From positions 1-64,000 of the forward strand of contig CAZUDI010000011.1 of the NCBI GenBank assembly GCA_964618975.1: a stretch of DNA of 64,000 nucleotides, in the 5' to 3' direction. Source of the stretch: CAZUDI01 sp964618975 (lineage in GTDB: Bacteria; Desulfobacterota; Desulfomonilia; UBA1062). Positions 33,319-42,629 of the stretch are shown piece by piece. Under the pieces are notes generated by a model. That model ran no database searches, was not told where the DNA came from, and saw nothing but the letters and a program-made list of their open reading frames with translations. How positions within the stretch are numbered: the first letter of the stretch is position 1; every line of letters starts with the position of its first letter. Both the position numbers and the translations under genes were made by a program.

Positions 33319-33473
33319 GGCTTGTGTTCATAACGGAGCTGAGGCAAACCGTCGCTGAAGGACTGGGTCTACTGGAGATCATTTTCCGGCCGCAAGGGAA
33401 AGGCCGGAGAAGAAAAGAGTGAGTGACCGCACCGATCTGAGGTGTCTGTAGCCTCCCGTCCTGCCCTGAACCA

Positions 33474-35483
33474 TCACCCCTTGAGCGCCAGGAGGGTCTT
33501 CTTGAGGCGCGCGATTTCGTCCCGCAGTTCGGCGGCCTCCTCGAATCTGAGGTCCTCGGCCGCATCTCTCATCCTGTGTCCCAGGTTGGCGATGGTGTCC
33601 TCGAGTTCGCTCACCGGCACCTCTCCCAGGGAGGTCTTCACCGGGGCGGCGAGGTCGGTATAGTCGCGTTCATAGATCGAGGCCAGGATGTCGCGGATGT
33701 TTTTCTCGATGCTCTTAGGGGTGATGCCGTGCGCCCGATTGTAGGACATCTGTTTCTCCCGCCGGCGTGTGGTCTCGGCCAGGGTGGAGGCTATGGAACC
33801 CGTGAGGGTGTCGGCATACATGATCACCCGGCCGTGGACGTTTCTGGCGGCGCGCCCCGCGGTCTGGATGAGGGAGCGTTCAGAGCGCAGGAAGCCTTCC
33901 TTGTCGGCATCGAGGATGGCCACGAGCATCACCTCGGGGATGTCGAGGCCCTCACGCAGCAGGTTGATCCCGATGAGGACATCGAAGCGCCCTTCACGCA
34001 AGGTCCGCACGATCTCGATGCGCTCGAGGGTATCGATGTCCGAGTGCAGGTATTTCACCCTCAGATCGAGGGCGTGGTAATATTCGGCGAGCTCCTCGGC
34101 CATGCGTTTGGTGAGCGTGGTGACGAGCACGCGACCGCCTGACTGCACGACCTTCAGACACTCGCGGTAGAGGTCATCCACCTGCGTGGACGCAGGTCGG
34201 ACCTCGATGAAGGGATCCAGCAGTCCGGTGGGGCGGATGAGTTGCTCGACAATGCGTCCCCGGGTCTGTTCGAGCTCGTAGAACCCCGGGGTGGCGGAGA
34301 CATAAGTGATAGTATTGACGAGCGCATTGAACTCATCGAAGCGCAAGGGCCGGTTGTCCAGGGCCGAGGGAAGCCGGAAGCCGTAATCCACGAGGGTGGC
34401 CTTGCGCGCGTGGTCGCCCCGGTACATGCCGATGAGCTGCGGGACACCCACGTGGGATTCGTCCAGGAACACCAGGGTCTGCCGCGGGAGGTAATCCATG
34501 AGCGTGGGCGGGGGCTGCCCCGGGGCCCTGCCGGTGAGGTGACGCGAGTAATTCTCGATGCCCTTGCAACTCCCGGTCTCCAGCAGCATCTCGAGATCGT
34601 AGTTCGTCCGCTCCTCAATGCGCTGGGCCTCGATCAGACGCCCCTGGGATCGAAAATAGTCGGCCCTTTCGGAGAGTTCGGCCTTGATGCCCTCAATGGC
34701 GCTCGTCAACCGGGACCTGGGGGTCACATAGTGCGAGGCGGGGTAGACCGGGAAATGGGTTAGACGACGGATGCGGGAGCCGCGCAGCGCATCGAGGAGC
34801 CAGAGGGACTCGATCTCGTCGCCGAAGAGCTCCACCCTTAACGCCGTGTCCTCCTCGTGCACCGGAAAGATATCGATCACATCCCCGCGCACCCGGAAGG
34901 TACCGCGGTGGAAGTCATAGTCGCCGCGTTCGTACTGGATCTCCACCAGCTTCCTGAGGATGGCATCCCGGCCCGGGGCGGAGCCCTCCTCGAGATAGAG
35001 CAGCATGCCGGAATAGGCCTCGGGCGAGCCCAGCCCATAGATACAGGAGACCGAGGCCACGATGATGCAGTCCTCGCGCTCGAAGAGCGCTCGCGTGGCG
35101 CGGTGACGCAGCTTGTCGATGTCCTCGTTGATCGAGGAGTCTTTCTCGATGAAGAGGTCGCGTGCAGGCACGTAGGCCTCGGGCTGGTAGTAGTCGTAGT
35201 AGCTGACGAAGTACTCCACCGCATTGTGCGGGAAGAGCTCGCGGAATTCACCGTAGAGCTGGGCGGCCAGGATCTTGTTGGGCGCCATCACGAGCGCGGG
35301 ACGTTTCAGGCGCTCGATGACACACGCCATGGTGAAGGTCTTGCCCGAACCGGTCACACCCAGGAGGACCTGGTCTCTGAGCCCCTGTTCGACGCCCTCA
35401 CAGAGTCTGTCGATGGCCTGGGGCTGGTCACCCTGGGGGGTGTAGTCCGTAACCAGCCGGAAACCTTCTAGCTCCTCTCCCAT
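33474..35483 (-). CDS. uvrB: Excinuclease ABC subunit B
   Basis: A 669-residue UvrB, the damage-verifying helicase of nucleotide excision repair. It has Walker A GVTGSGKT (about 43-50), the beta-hairpin segment EYFVSYYDYYQPEAYVP, DESHV, the helicase motif QTAGRAARN, and the C-terminal UVR/UvrC-binding domain (ELEDTIANLGHRMRDAAEDL). The length is normal and no residues are missing. Its start overlaps the end of cysS by 16 bases, so the two are translationally linked. Confidence 0.97.
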   Translation of the reverse strand: MGEELEGFRLVTDYTPQGDQPQAIDRLCEGVEQGLRDQVLLGVTGSGKTFTMACVIERLKRPALVMAPNKILAAQLYGEFRELFPHNAVEYFVSYYDYYQPEAYVPARDLFIEKDSSINEDIDKLRHRATRALFEREDCIIVASVSCIYGLGSPEAYSGMLLYLEEGSAPGRDAILRKLVEIQYERGDYDFHRGTFRVRGDVIDIFPVHEEDTALRVELFGDEIESLWLLDALRGSRIRRLTHFPVYPASHYVTPRSRLTSAIEGIKAELSERADYFRSQGRLIEAQRIEERTNYDLEMLLETGSCKGIENYSRHLTGRAPGQPPPTLMDYLPRQTLVFLDESHVGVPQLIGMYRGDHARKATLVDYGFRLPSALDNRPLRFDEFNALVNTITYVSATPGFYELEQTRGRIVEQLIRPTGLLDPFIEVRPASTQVDDLYRECLKVVQSGGRVLVTTLTKRMAEELAEYYHALDLRVKYLHSDIDTLERIEIVRTLREGRFDVLIGINLLREGLDIPEVMLVAILDADKEGFLRSERSLIQTAGRAARNVHGRVIMYADTLTGSIASTLAETTRRREKQMSYNRAHGITPKSIEKNIRDILASIYERDYTDLAAPVKTSLGEVPVSELEDTIANLGHRMRDAAEDLRFEEAAELRDEIARLKKTLLALKG

Positions 35484-36895
35484 AGCGTGCCGTCCGGCGT
35501 GTCCTTGAGCTGGATGCCGCGGGCGATGAGGTGGTCGCGGATCTCATCTGCCCGGGCAAAGTTGCGCGTGGCGCGCGCCTCTGTGCGCTCGGCGATGAAC
35601 TCCTCGATCTCGGCCGGGCTCAGCCCGGTGGCCGCGAGCCCGGAGGTGCGCGCGCGGGTGAGGAACACCTCCGGCGCCTCCTCCAGGATGCCCATAATGG
35701 CGCTGACCTCCCCCAGACTGGCCTCCAGAGAGGCGTTGTCACCTTCGGAGATGAGGGGGTCGGCATCGAGCAGGCGGTTGACACCGGTGGTCAGTTCGTG
35801 CAGGGCGGCCACGACCCGGGCGGTGTTGAAGTCGTCTAACATGGCGGCCTCGCATTCCGTGCTGAAGGCGGCGAGAATGCCTTCCAGGCGCGCTGCGCCA
35901 GACTTGCGCGTCTGGGCGATGCGCTCGCGCATCTCGTAGAAACGCACCAGGGCCGATCGGGCCGTGTGCACGGCCTCGTGGCTGAAGTCGATGGGGCTGC
36001 GGTAGTGGCGGGAGAGGAGCAGCAGTCGGAGGACCTCGGGATGTACGTCACGGGTGAGTTCGCGGATGGTGAGAAAGTTGCCGAGCGATTTGCTCATCTT
36101 GTCGCCCGCGATGGTGACGAAGCCGTTATGGACCCAGTAGCGTACGAATTCCTGATCGTAAGCCCCCTCGGACTGGGCGATCTCGTTCTCATGGTGGGGG
36201 AAGATGAGGTCCCGGCCGCCGCCGTGGATGTCCAGGGTGGGGCCCAGGTAGTGGGTGCTCATGGCTGAACACTCGATGTGCCAGCCGGGTCTTCCCGGCG
36301 ACCAGGGGCTGTCCCAGGCGGGCTCGCCTGCCTTGCTGCGTTTCCAGAGGGCGAAATCGAGCGGGTCGCGTTTGTTCTCGTCCACATCCACCCGGGCGCC
36401 GGCGAGCATGTCCTCGAGCTTGCGACCGCTGAGCTTGCCGTAGGGCCTGAAGCGCGAGACGCTGTAATAGACGTGCCCACCGGATTCGTAGGCGTAACCC
36501 TTGTCGATCAGGCGCGCGGCCATGTCGACGATCTGGGGGATGTGTTCGGTGGCCTTGGGTTCGATATCGGCGCTGAGTACCTTGAGGGTCTGCATGTCGG
36601 TGGCGAACTCTTCGATGTAGCGTGCGGCCAGTTCGCTGGGGGCTACGCCGTTTTCATGGGAACGGGCGATGATCTTGTCGTCCACGTCCGTGAAGTTGCG
36701 TACGTAGGTGAGTGCATAGCCCTTGTGCCTGAGGTAGCGCGCGATGACATCGAAGACGATCAGTGAACGGGCATGACCGATATGGCACATGTCATAGACG
36801 GTCACCCCGCAGACATACATGCCCACCTTGCCGGAGAGGTGCGCCTCAAAGGGCTGTTTCTTTTTGAAGGGCGTGTTGTATACCTCAATGCTCAT
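35468..36895 (-). CDS. cysS: Cysteinyl-tRNA synthetase
   Basis: A 475-residue class I synthetase that charges tRNA-Cys. The zinc-binding Cys near 28 (VCGVTVYD), the HIGHA motif, the WHIECSAMS zinc block, the HHENEIAQSEG block and KMSKS (DKMSKSLG) are present. An AGGAGGTACC ribosome site sets the ATG at 36895. It ends inside uvrB and follows ispF by about 133 bases. The grouping with ispD/ispF and carD is frequent in deltaproteobacteria. Confidence 0.96.
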   Translation of the reverse strand: MSIEVYNTPFKKKQPFEAHLSGKVGMYVCGVTVYDMCHIGHARSLIVFDVIARYLRHKGYALTYVRNFTDVDDKIIARSHENGVAPSELAARYIEEFATDMQTLKVLSADIEPKATEHIPQIVDMAARLIDKGYAYESGGHVYYSVSRFRPYGKLSGRKLEDMLAGARVDVDENKRDPLDFALWKRSKAGEPAWDSPWSPGRPGWHIECSAMSTHYLGPTLDIHGGGRDLIFPHHENEIAQSEGAYDQEFVRYWVHNGFVTIAGDKMSKSLGNFLTIRELTRDVHPEVLRLLLLSRHYRSPIDFSHEAVHTARSALVRFYEMRERIAQTRKSGAARLEGILAAFSTECEAAMLDDFNTARVVAALHELTTGVNRLLDADPLISEGDNASLEASLGEVSAIMGILEEAPEVFLTRARTSGLAATGLSPAEIEEFIAERTEARATRNFARADEIRDHLIARGIQLKDTPDGTLWERS

Positions 36896-37028
36896 GTCGG
36901 TACCTCCTGCCTGGATTATGTCCCCCGGGCTGCCAGGTTCACAAGGGTGTGAGGTGCTGCCATCCCTGGTATGCAAGGCCAAGGGCAAACGTGCTCACCT
37001 GCCACCCGCAAAGGATGGTCCATGATGT

Positions 37029-37526
37029 TCAGCCGCCCGCGGCGGTTTCGTCGGGCCTACGCATGAGGACCACTGCCTGGGCGGCGATGGCTTCGCCCCG
37101 CCCGATCTCGCCCAGGCCTTCGTGTGTGCGGAATTTCACCGAGACCACCCCTGGATCCACCCGCAAGGCCCCAGCCAGGGTGGTGACGATTTCATCCCGG
37201 TGGGGGGCGAGCCGCGGTCGCTCGCAGATGCAGTTGGCATCAATGTTCACGACCCTGGTGCCTACAGGCAATGCCTCTACTATACTTTGGAGCATATTTA
37301 AAGAGTTCATGTCGCGGGTCCACTCGGCGGTGTCGGGGAAACGCTGCCCGATGTCGCCCAGGGCACAAGCGCCGAGAATGGCATCGATGACGGCATGTAC
37401 GAGCACGTCGCCGTCGGAGTGGCCCAGCAGCCCCTTTTCATATGGAATCAGCACGCCGCCCAGGATCAGGCGGCGGCCGGAGACCAGGCGGTGGATGTCA
37501 TATCCGATTCCGACTCTCAAGGACAT
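37029..37526 (-). CDS. ispF: 2-C-methyl-D-erythritol 2,4-cyclodiphosphate synthase
   Basis: A 165-residue IspF of the MEP isoprenoid pathway. The zinc ligands are in GYDIHRL (Asp/His) and the LGHSDGDVLVHAVIDAIL signature; ANCICERPRLAPH and FRTHEGLGEIGRGE are the remaining family blocks. It starts within ispD (29-base overlap), so translation is probably coupled. In some relatives the two are fused; here they remain separate. Confidence 0.96.
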   Translation of the reverse strand: MSLRVGIGYDIHRLVSGRRLILGGVLIPYEKGLLGHSDGDVLVHAVIDAILGACALGDIGQRFPDTAEWTRDMNSLNMLQSIVEALPVGTRVVNIDANCICERPRLAPHRDEIVTTLAGALRVDPGVVSVKFRTHEGLGEIGRGEAIAAQAVVLMRRPDETAAGG

Positions 37527-38184
37527 GCAGCAGGGCCTCCGCAATCAGGATATCGTTTTCATAGGTGATCTTGATATTCAGGGGTTCCCCGGGAACCACC
37601 CTGACCCGCGCGCCTTGAGCCTCGAGGAGGGCGCTGTCGTCCGTCAGCGCCGGGTGTGCCTGCGTGCCCGTATGGGCCGCGAGGATGTCCCGCAGATGAA
37701 AGGCCTGGGGGGTCTGGATGTGATAGAGTTCCTCCCGGGGAACGGTCGCTTTCACCACATCCCCCCGGACCTCTTTGAGGGTGTCACTGGCGGGCAGGCC
37801 CGGGATGCAGGCATCATAACCCGTGAGACCCTCGATGATGCGGGTGATCAGGGCGGCGGATACCAGTGGGCGTACACCGTCATGGATGAGCACGACCTCG
37901 TCTTCCGAGGGCTGCAGGCGCTCAAGCCCGTTGTGCACCGATTCCTGCCTGGTCTGACCGCCGGGGGCCAGGCTCCAGGGGGTGGCGAGTCCCTGCAGGA
38001 GCTTGCCCGCGCGTTCGAGGTCCCCGGGGGGGACCACGATGACGATCCGTGCGATTAATGCATGCGCCGCGAAGCAGTCGGCCGTGCGACGCAGGACAGA
38101 CACACCGCCAAGGGGCAGGAACTGCTTCTTGCTTCCGAAACGCGTTCCACTGCCGGCGGCCACGATGAGTGCACTAGGCGCCAT
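37498..38184 (-). CDS. ispD: 2-C-methyl-D-erythritol 4-phosphate cytidylyltransferase
   Basis: A 228-residue IspD. The nucleotide-binding LIVAAGSGTRFGSKKQFL (6-23), the HDGVRPLV metal block and the QTPQAFHL and LTDDSALLE motifs are complete. It makes CDP-methylerythritol for isoprenoid synthesis. It overlaps the PIN/TRAM gene upstream by 11 bases and ispF downstream by 29, so all three are likely one transcript. Confidence 0.96.
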   Translation of the reverse strand: MAPSALIVAAGSGTRFGSKKQFLPLGGVSVLRRTADCFAAHALIARIVIVVPPGDLERAGKLLQGLATPWSLAPGGQTRQESVHNGLERLQPSEDEVVLIHDGVRPLVSAALITRIIEGLTGYDACIPGLPASDTLKEVRGDVVKATVPREELYHIQTPQAFHLRDILAAHTGTQAHPALTDDSALLEAQGARVRVVPGEPLNIKITYENDILIAEALLHVLESRNRI

Positions 38185-39157
38185 TGTTTTTGGGTGAGGC
38201 GAAGATCATGCGCCCGGCAGGGGTCTGCAGGATGGAGGTGACCACCACATCGATGCCCCGATTCAGGAGCTGTTCGCCGTTTTCCACCACCACCATGGTG
38301 CCGTCATCGAGATAGGCGACGCCCTGATCCTTCTCCTTGCCCTGTTTGGTGATGGTCACGCTGATACTCTCGCCCGGTAGCACGATGGGCTTGACGGCAT
38401 TGGCGAGCTGATTGATATTGAGGACGTTGATGCCCTGGATGCGGGCGACCTTGTTGAGGTTGAAATCGTTGGTGAGGATGTCTGCGTCCAGTTCCTTGGC
38501 CAGGGCGATGAGCTTGGTGTCAACCTCCTTGATCTTGGGGAAGTCCTTTTCGGTGAGCTCGACCGTGACATTGGGGGATTTCTGCAGCCGATTGAGGATG
38601 TCGAGGCCCCTGCGGCCGCGGGTCCTCTTCAGGCTGTCCGATGAATCGGCGATGTGCTGGAGTTCGTTGAGGATGAAATGGGGGACCAACAGGACCCCGT
38701 CGATGAACCCGGCCTCGCAGATATCGGGTATGCGGCCGTCGATAATGACGCTCGTGTCCAGGAGCTTGCGCTTGCAGGGCTCGCCGGAAGGCGACTGCTT
38801 AAAGATGATCAGGTTGCCGAGTTCCTCGCCCTTGGCGATGCCCACGCTATAGCCCAGGTATCCGAAGAAGGTGTTGATGAGGATGAAGAGATAGGTTCCG
38901 TCGGGGAAACCCAGGTACACATACCCCAGTAGCGAGCCGATGAAGAGCCCGAAGATGGCGCCGATAAAGCCGCCCACATAGGCCATGGGATGCAGCTTGA
39001 AGCCCGAGGCCTCCTTGAGGTAGACGCCCAGGATAAGCCCCACGGCGATGATCGGCGCCGCGATGGTCCAGAGCACGTACGAGGTATGCAGGACGGCATA
39101 GGTGTGGGCGGCATAGGCGATGACCGCGATGATGAGAAGGCGTAGAAACCATTTCAT
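38174..39157 (-). CDS. PIN/TRAM-domain membrane protein (YacL-like)
   Basis: A 327-residue protein. Four hydrophobic helices (about 5-25, 30-48, 58-80 and 88-108) are followed by a PIN nuclease domain (about 130-240) with acidic residues in LLDTSVIIDGR and LTNDFNLNKVA. A TRAM-like nucleic-acid-binding tail runs about 255-315. It matches the YacL family often found with ispD/ispF and carD in low-GC and delta genomes. A membrane-tethered RNase role is plausible but unproved. Confidence 0.87.
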   Translation of the reverse strand: MKWFLRLLIIAVIAYAAHTYAVLHTSYVLWTIAAPIIAVGLILGVYLKEASGFKLHPMAYVGGFIGAIFGLFIGSLLGYVYLGFPDGTYLFILINTFFGYLGYSVGIAKGEELGNLIIFKQSPSGEPCKRKLLDTSVIIDGRIPDICEAGFIDGVLLVPHFILNELQHIADSSDSLKRTRGRRGLDILNRLQKSPNVTVELTEKDFPKIKEVDTKLIALAKELDADILTNDFNLNKVARIQGINVLNINQLANAVKPIVLPGESISVTITKQGKEKDQGVAYLDDGTMVVVENGEQLLNRGIDVVVTSILQTPAGRMIFASPKNNGA

Positions 39158-39174
39158 AACATATCGTTTATGGA

Positions 39175-39669
39175 TCAGGCCTGCTCGGCCTTGCCCGTGG
39201 CCTCCAGGATCTCACGTTCCACCTGGGAGCGGTCTACACACAGGGAGATGGAGATCTCGTTCACGAGGAGGTTCTTGGCGGTATCGTACATCTTGCGCTC
39301 ACCGAAGGAGAGCTCTTTGCCCCTTTTCAATATATTGAGATCCCGCAGGACCTCGGCGATCTCATTGGCCGAACCGCTTTTGATCTTTTCCATATATTCA
39401 CGGTAGCGGCGGTTCCAGGTCTGATTGTCGATGGCGACATTGCGTTCCGCCAGGATGGCCATCACCTTCTGAATGCCCTTGTCGTCGACGAGCTGGCGGA
39501 TGCCCACGTTGTTGGCGTTGGAAACCGGCACCATGACGGTCATCTGTGTATCGAGCACCTTGAGCATGAAGAAGGAGATGGTACTACCGGAGATCTCCCG
39601 TTCCTCGATGGCTTCAACCTCGGCAACCCCGTGTGCCGGATAAACAACCACATCTCCAACCTTAAACAT
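39175..39669 (-). CDS. carD: CarD-family transcriptional regulator
   Basis: A 164-residue CarD/CdnL-type protein that binds the beta subunit of RNA polymerase and stabilises open complexes at rRNA and housekeeping promoters. The RNAP-interaction domain begins FKVGDVVVYPAHGVAEVEAI, with FFMLKVLDTQMTVMVP; the C-terminal helical DNA-binding part follows (VLRDLNILKRGKELSFGERKMYD). A GAGAGGAAAG ribosome site sets ATG 39669. It leads the PIN-ispD-ispF-cysS-uvrB group. Confidence 0.93.
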   Translation of the reverse strand: MFKVGDVVVYPAHGVAEVEAIEEREISGSTISFFMLKVLDTQMTVMVPVSNANNVGIRQLVDDKGIQKVMAILAERNVAIDNQTWNRRYREYMEKIKSGSANEIAEVLRDLNILKRGKELSFGERKMYDTAKNLLVNEISISLCVDRSQVEREILEATGKAEQA

Positions 39670-39696
39670 ATATTCTTTCCTCTCAATAATATTAAG

Positions 39697-39725
39697 ACAA
39701 TAACAATTCAAATCCGTTAAGTCAA
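39697..39725 (-). promoter_or_regulatory. Promoter for the carD operon
   Basis: On the minus strand, TTGACT (39720-39725), a 17-base spacer and TATTGT (39697-39702), about 28 bases before the carD ATG, in an AT-rich patch. Confidence 0.68.
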
Positions 39726-39862
39726 GACTGCCTCATGGTGGGGAACCAGACCGTCTTCCAGACCGAAGGTGGGGGCACAATCGGTTCCGATGAGGGTGAT
39801 CAGGCGGCCGCTTGATTTCAACTCCTTGACTTTGAATGCGATTGTATGAGAAGCAGCCCTGT

Positions 39863-40663
39863 ATGACCTATCCCAACATCGATCCTGTGCTTGTCCACCT
39901 GGGGCCGATCCAGATCCGTTGGTACGGCCTGATGTATGTGATCGGTTTTTTCGTGGCCTACCTGATCCTGCTGAGGATCTGCCGCAAGGAGCGCTATGAC
40001 CTGACGCGGCATGAGCTGGAGGATGTCCTCACCTACTGTATTGTGGGGTTGATCCTCGGGGCCCGCATCGGCTACTGCCTGTTCTATAACCTGGGCGTCT
40101 ATCTGGAAAACCCCCTCAAGATATTCGCGGTCTGGGAGGGGGGCATGTCCTTCCACGGCGGACTGATCGGGGTGCTCCTCGCCGGCTGGATCTTTGCGGC
40201 GAAGCGCTCCAAACCCTTCCTCATGCTGGCGGACCTCGGGGCCGTGGCGGCAACGCCGGGGCTCTTTTTCGGGCGTCTGGGCAACTTCATCAACGCCGAG
40301 CTCTATGGACGGGTGACCGGGCATCCCTGGGGTATGGTGTTTCCGGGCGGAGGGCCCTTTCCCCGCCACCCCTCACAGCTCTACGAGGCCTTTTTCGAAG
40401 GGCTCGTGCTCTTTACCATCCTTTATGGCCTGCATTCGCGGGTGCGCACACACGGGATCCTCATATCTCTTTTCCTTATGATCTACGGTGCCATGCGTTT
40501 TGTCATCGAATTTTTCCGCCAGCCCGACCCGCAGCTGGGGTATGTGCTGGGTGGATTCACCATGGGCCAGATCCTCTGTATCATCATGATGGCCGCGGGA
40601 GGGGTCCTGCTCACATATCGGTTAAAGTCATCCACGCATAAGAGCGATAAAGTGACTACATGA
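39863..40663 (+). CDS. lgt: Phosphatidylglycerol--prolipoprotein diacylglyceryl transferase
   Basis: A 266-residue polytopic inner-membrane enzyme that adds diacylglycerol to lipobox cysteines of prolipoproteins. Landmarks: IRWYGLMYVIGF near 18-29, GARIGYCLFYN, the FHGGLIG catalytic stretch and the signature GRLGNFINAELYGRVT. ATG 39863 begins the conserved MTYPNIDPV; a second in-frame ATG at 39836 adds nine residues. It overlaps the adenylate cyclase gene by four bases. The window contains several candidate substrates (lipoproteins at 18.7 and 45.1 kb). Confidence 0.94.
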   Translation: MTYPNIDPVLVHLGPIQIRWYGLMYVIGFFVAYLILLRICRKERYDLTRHELEDVLTYCIVGLILGARIGYCLFYNLGVYLENPLKIFAVWEGGMSFHGGLIGVLLAGWIFAAKRSKPFLMLADLGAVAATPGLFFGRLGNFINAELYGRVTGHPWGMVFPGGGPFPRHPSQLYEAFFEGLVLFTILYGLHSRVRTHGILISLFLMIYGAMRFVIEFFRQPDPQLGYVLGGFTMGQILCIIMMAAGGVLLTYRLKSSTHKSDKVTT

Positions 40664-42558
40664 AGAGGAATGAGGCGAGGCTCACCAAAGAAGTGCGAGC
40701 CTTTACCCATTACAACCGCTACAAGAAGGGTATCATGCTGCTCAATGACCCCATCGGCGCCAAGGTCATTCTCGAGCTGTTGCCCCTTTGTATGCACATC
40801 AATCATCCCGACCTGCCGGGTTATATGGGTGACAAGGGTTGTCCGTCCGGGGTCAAGACCATGGAATGGCCCCATGAAACCCTGCAGGAACTGGGCACTT
40901 ACCTCAGCGCGCACGTCAATCTCAGAGACCTGCAGGACCACGTGCCCCGGCACCGCGAGATCGAGAGCCTGATCACTATCGGCAGCGTGGGGTCCGTGGG
41001 GCAGACCCGGGATTCGGACTACGATATCTGGGTGGTAGTGGATACGGCGGCCGTGGGCATGGCCCGCCGCAGGCTTCTGGAGTGCAAACTGCGCCTGCTC
41101 GAAAAATGGATCACCGGGAACTACCTCAAGGAGGTCCACTTCTTTCTCATGGACATCCATGATATCGTGGCGAATAATTTCGGCATGGTCTCACAGGAGG
41201 GCTCGGGTTCGGCCCAGAAAAACCTCTTGAAGGAGGAGTTCTATCGGACCATGACCCTGGTGGAAGGGCGCATCCCCCTATGGTGGGTCATTCCGGCCTC
41301 CGGCGAGGGGTCGGCGGCCGAACGCGAGGACCACTACCAGCAGAACGCCCCCTTTCTGAAGGTCGACGATTTCATCGATCTGGGGAACATCACCGCTGTT
41401 CCACAGCGGGAACTCCTCGGCGCGGCCCTGTGGCAGATGCACAAGGCCCTCGACGACCCCCTGAAATCGGTTCTCAAGATGGCCCTGGCCGCTACCTATC
41501 TCGAGAACGGCAGCAATGTGCGTCTGTTGTGTGATCTGCTCAAGGAACAGGTCCTCAATTCACGCAAGGAAGAGGTGGTCGATCCCTATATCGAATCGTT
41601 CAGGTGCGTCGAACAGTACTATCAGGAGAAGGGCGATCTTGAGACCGTCGACCTCATGCGACGGTGTTTCTACCTCAAGGTGGCCCCCCAGATCAAGGAG
41701 CGGGACCTCATCAAGATCGATCACCAGGACAAGGCCTCCATCATGGTGAATGTGGTCAAGTCGTGGGGATGGTCACTGAAGGAGATCAAGGAACTCAACC
41801 GGTTCCAGTCCTGGGGGGTGGATAAGTACCGCCGGTTCGGCGACGAAATCCATGACTACCTCAAGAAGACCGCCGTGTTGCTCATCCGTCGCTCGCGGGC
41901 CGCACTCATGGATGCCACCGTGGACGAGGATGTGGAGATGGAGATCCTCAGACGCCGGGTCGAGGCCTTCTATGTGCACAAGAATGGCAAGGTGAAGATC
42001 GAGAAGCGCGTGAAAAAGAAGGAACCGGCCTATCAGGAGCTGTACTTTTCCTTTTCCAAGGGGATGTGGCAGGTGGGGAGTTCCTCCCCGGGGCAGGGCG
42101 CGAGCGAGCCCATCATGTCATCGCCGCGCATCGTGGACATCATCGCGTTGCTGGTCTATAACCGCAGGTTCGACCCCTCAACGGCCTTTCACATGGTGCC
42201 CAACTCATCACCGGTGGTGCTCTCCGATATCCAGTCCCTGGCCAAGGAACTCAAGGGCCTGATTCCCAGTGCCGACTCCGTCGGCCTGAACCGTGAGGCA
42301 TTGATGGAACCCAGCACGATCACCCAGATTGTTATCGTGGGCAATATGCAGATGCAAAGCCATCTGCATTCGCTGGAGGAGGTGGACATCCTGGCCCTTA
42401 ATTCCTGGAATGAACTCTTCTGCGAGTACCTGAAAGCCGACCAGCTGAAACCCTGGATGCAGCGTATGCGTGACAAGCACACCCGGCTGAGTATCTGGAT
42501 GCCGGGCGAGAGCGACTCGAAGCAACTTGCCAAATCGCTCGTTTCTCTGATATCCTAA
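40660..42558 (+). CDS. Class I adenylate cyclase-like protein
   Basis: A 632-residue protein with the class I (enterobacterial CyaA-type) catalytic signature GSVGSVGQTRDSDYDIWVVV (about 110-129), where the Asp pair in DSDYD binds metal in this nucleotidyltransferase fold. The N-terminal catalytic half is clear. The remaining half is shorter than E. coli CyaA (about 850 residues) and lacks a recognised glucose-regulatory domain. It should make cAMP from ATP. Start ATGA overlaps lgt. Class I cyclases outside Gammaproteobacteria are known in deltaproteobacteria. Confidence 0.82.
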   Translation: MKRNEARLTKEVRAFTHYNRYKKGIMLLNDPIGAKVILELLPLCMHINHPDLPGYMGDKGCPSGVKTMEWPHETLQELGTYLSAHVNLRDLQDHVPRHREIESLITIGSVGSVGQTRDSDYDIWVVVDTAAVGMARRRLLECKLRLLEKWITGNYLKEVHFFLMDIHDIVANNFGMVSQEGSGSAQKNLLKEEFYRTMTLVEGRIPLWWVIPASGEGSAAEREDHYQQNAPFLKVDDFIDLGNITAVPQRELLGAALWQMHKALDDPLKSVLKMALAATYLENGSNVRLLCDLLKEQVLNSRKEEVVDPYIESFRCVEQYYQEKGDLETVDLMRRCFYLKVAPQIKERDLIKIDHQDKASIMVNVVKSWGWSLKEIKELNRFQSWGVDKYRRFGDEIHDYLKKTAVLLIRRSRAALMDATVDEDVEMEILRRRVEAFYVHKNGKVKIEKRVKKKEPAYQELYFSFSKGMWQVGSSSPGQGASEPIMSSPRIVDIIALLVYNRRFDPSTAFHMVPNSSPVVLSDIQSLAKELKGLIPSADSVGLNREALMEPSTITQIVIVGNMQMQSHLHSLEEVDILALNSWNELFCEYLKADQLKPWMQRMRDKHTRLSIWMPGESDSKQLAKSLVSLIS

Positions 42559-42629
42559 AAATCCTCCAGACGGTGAGCGCAAAGACTCAACGATTTTCAG
42601 GGAGCGCTTTTTTGCGAGGGAAGCAAGAC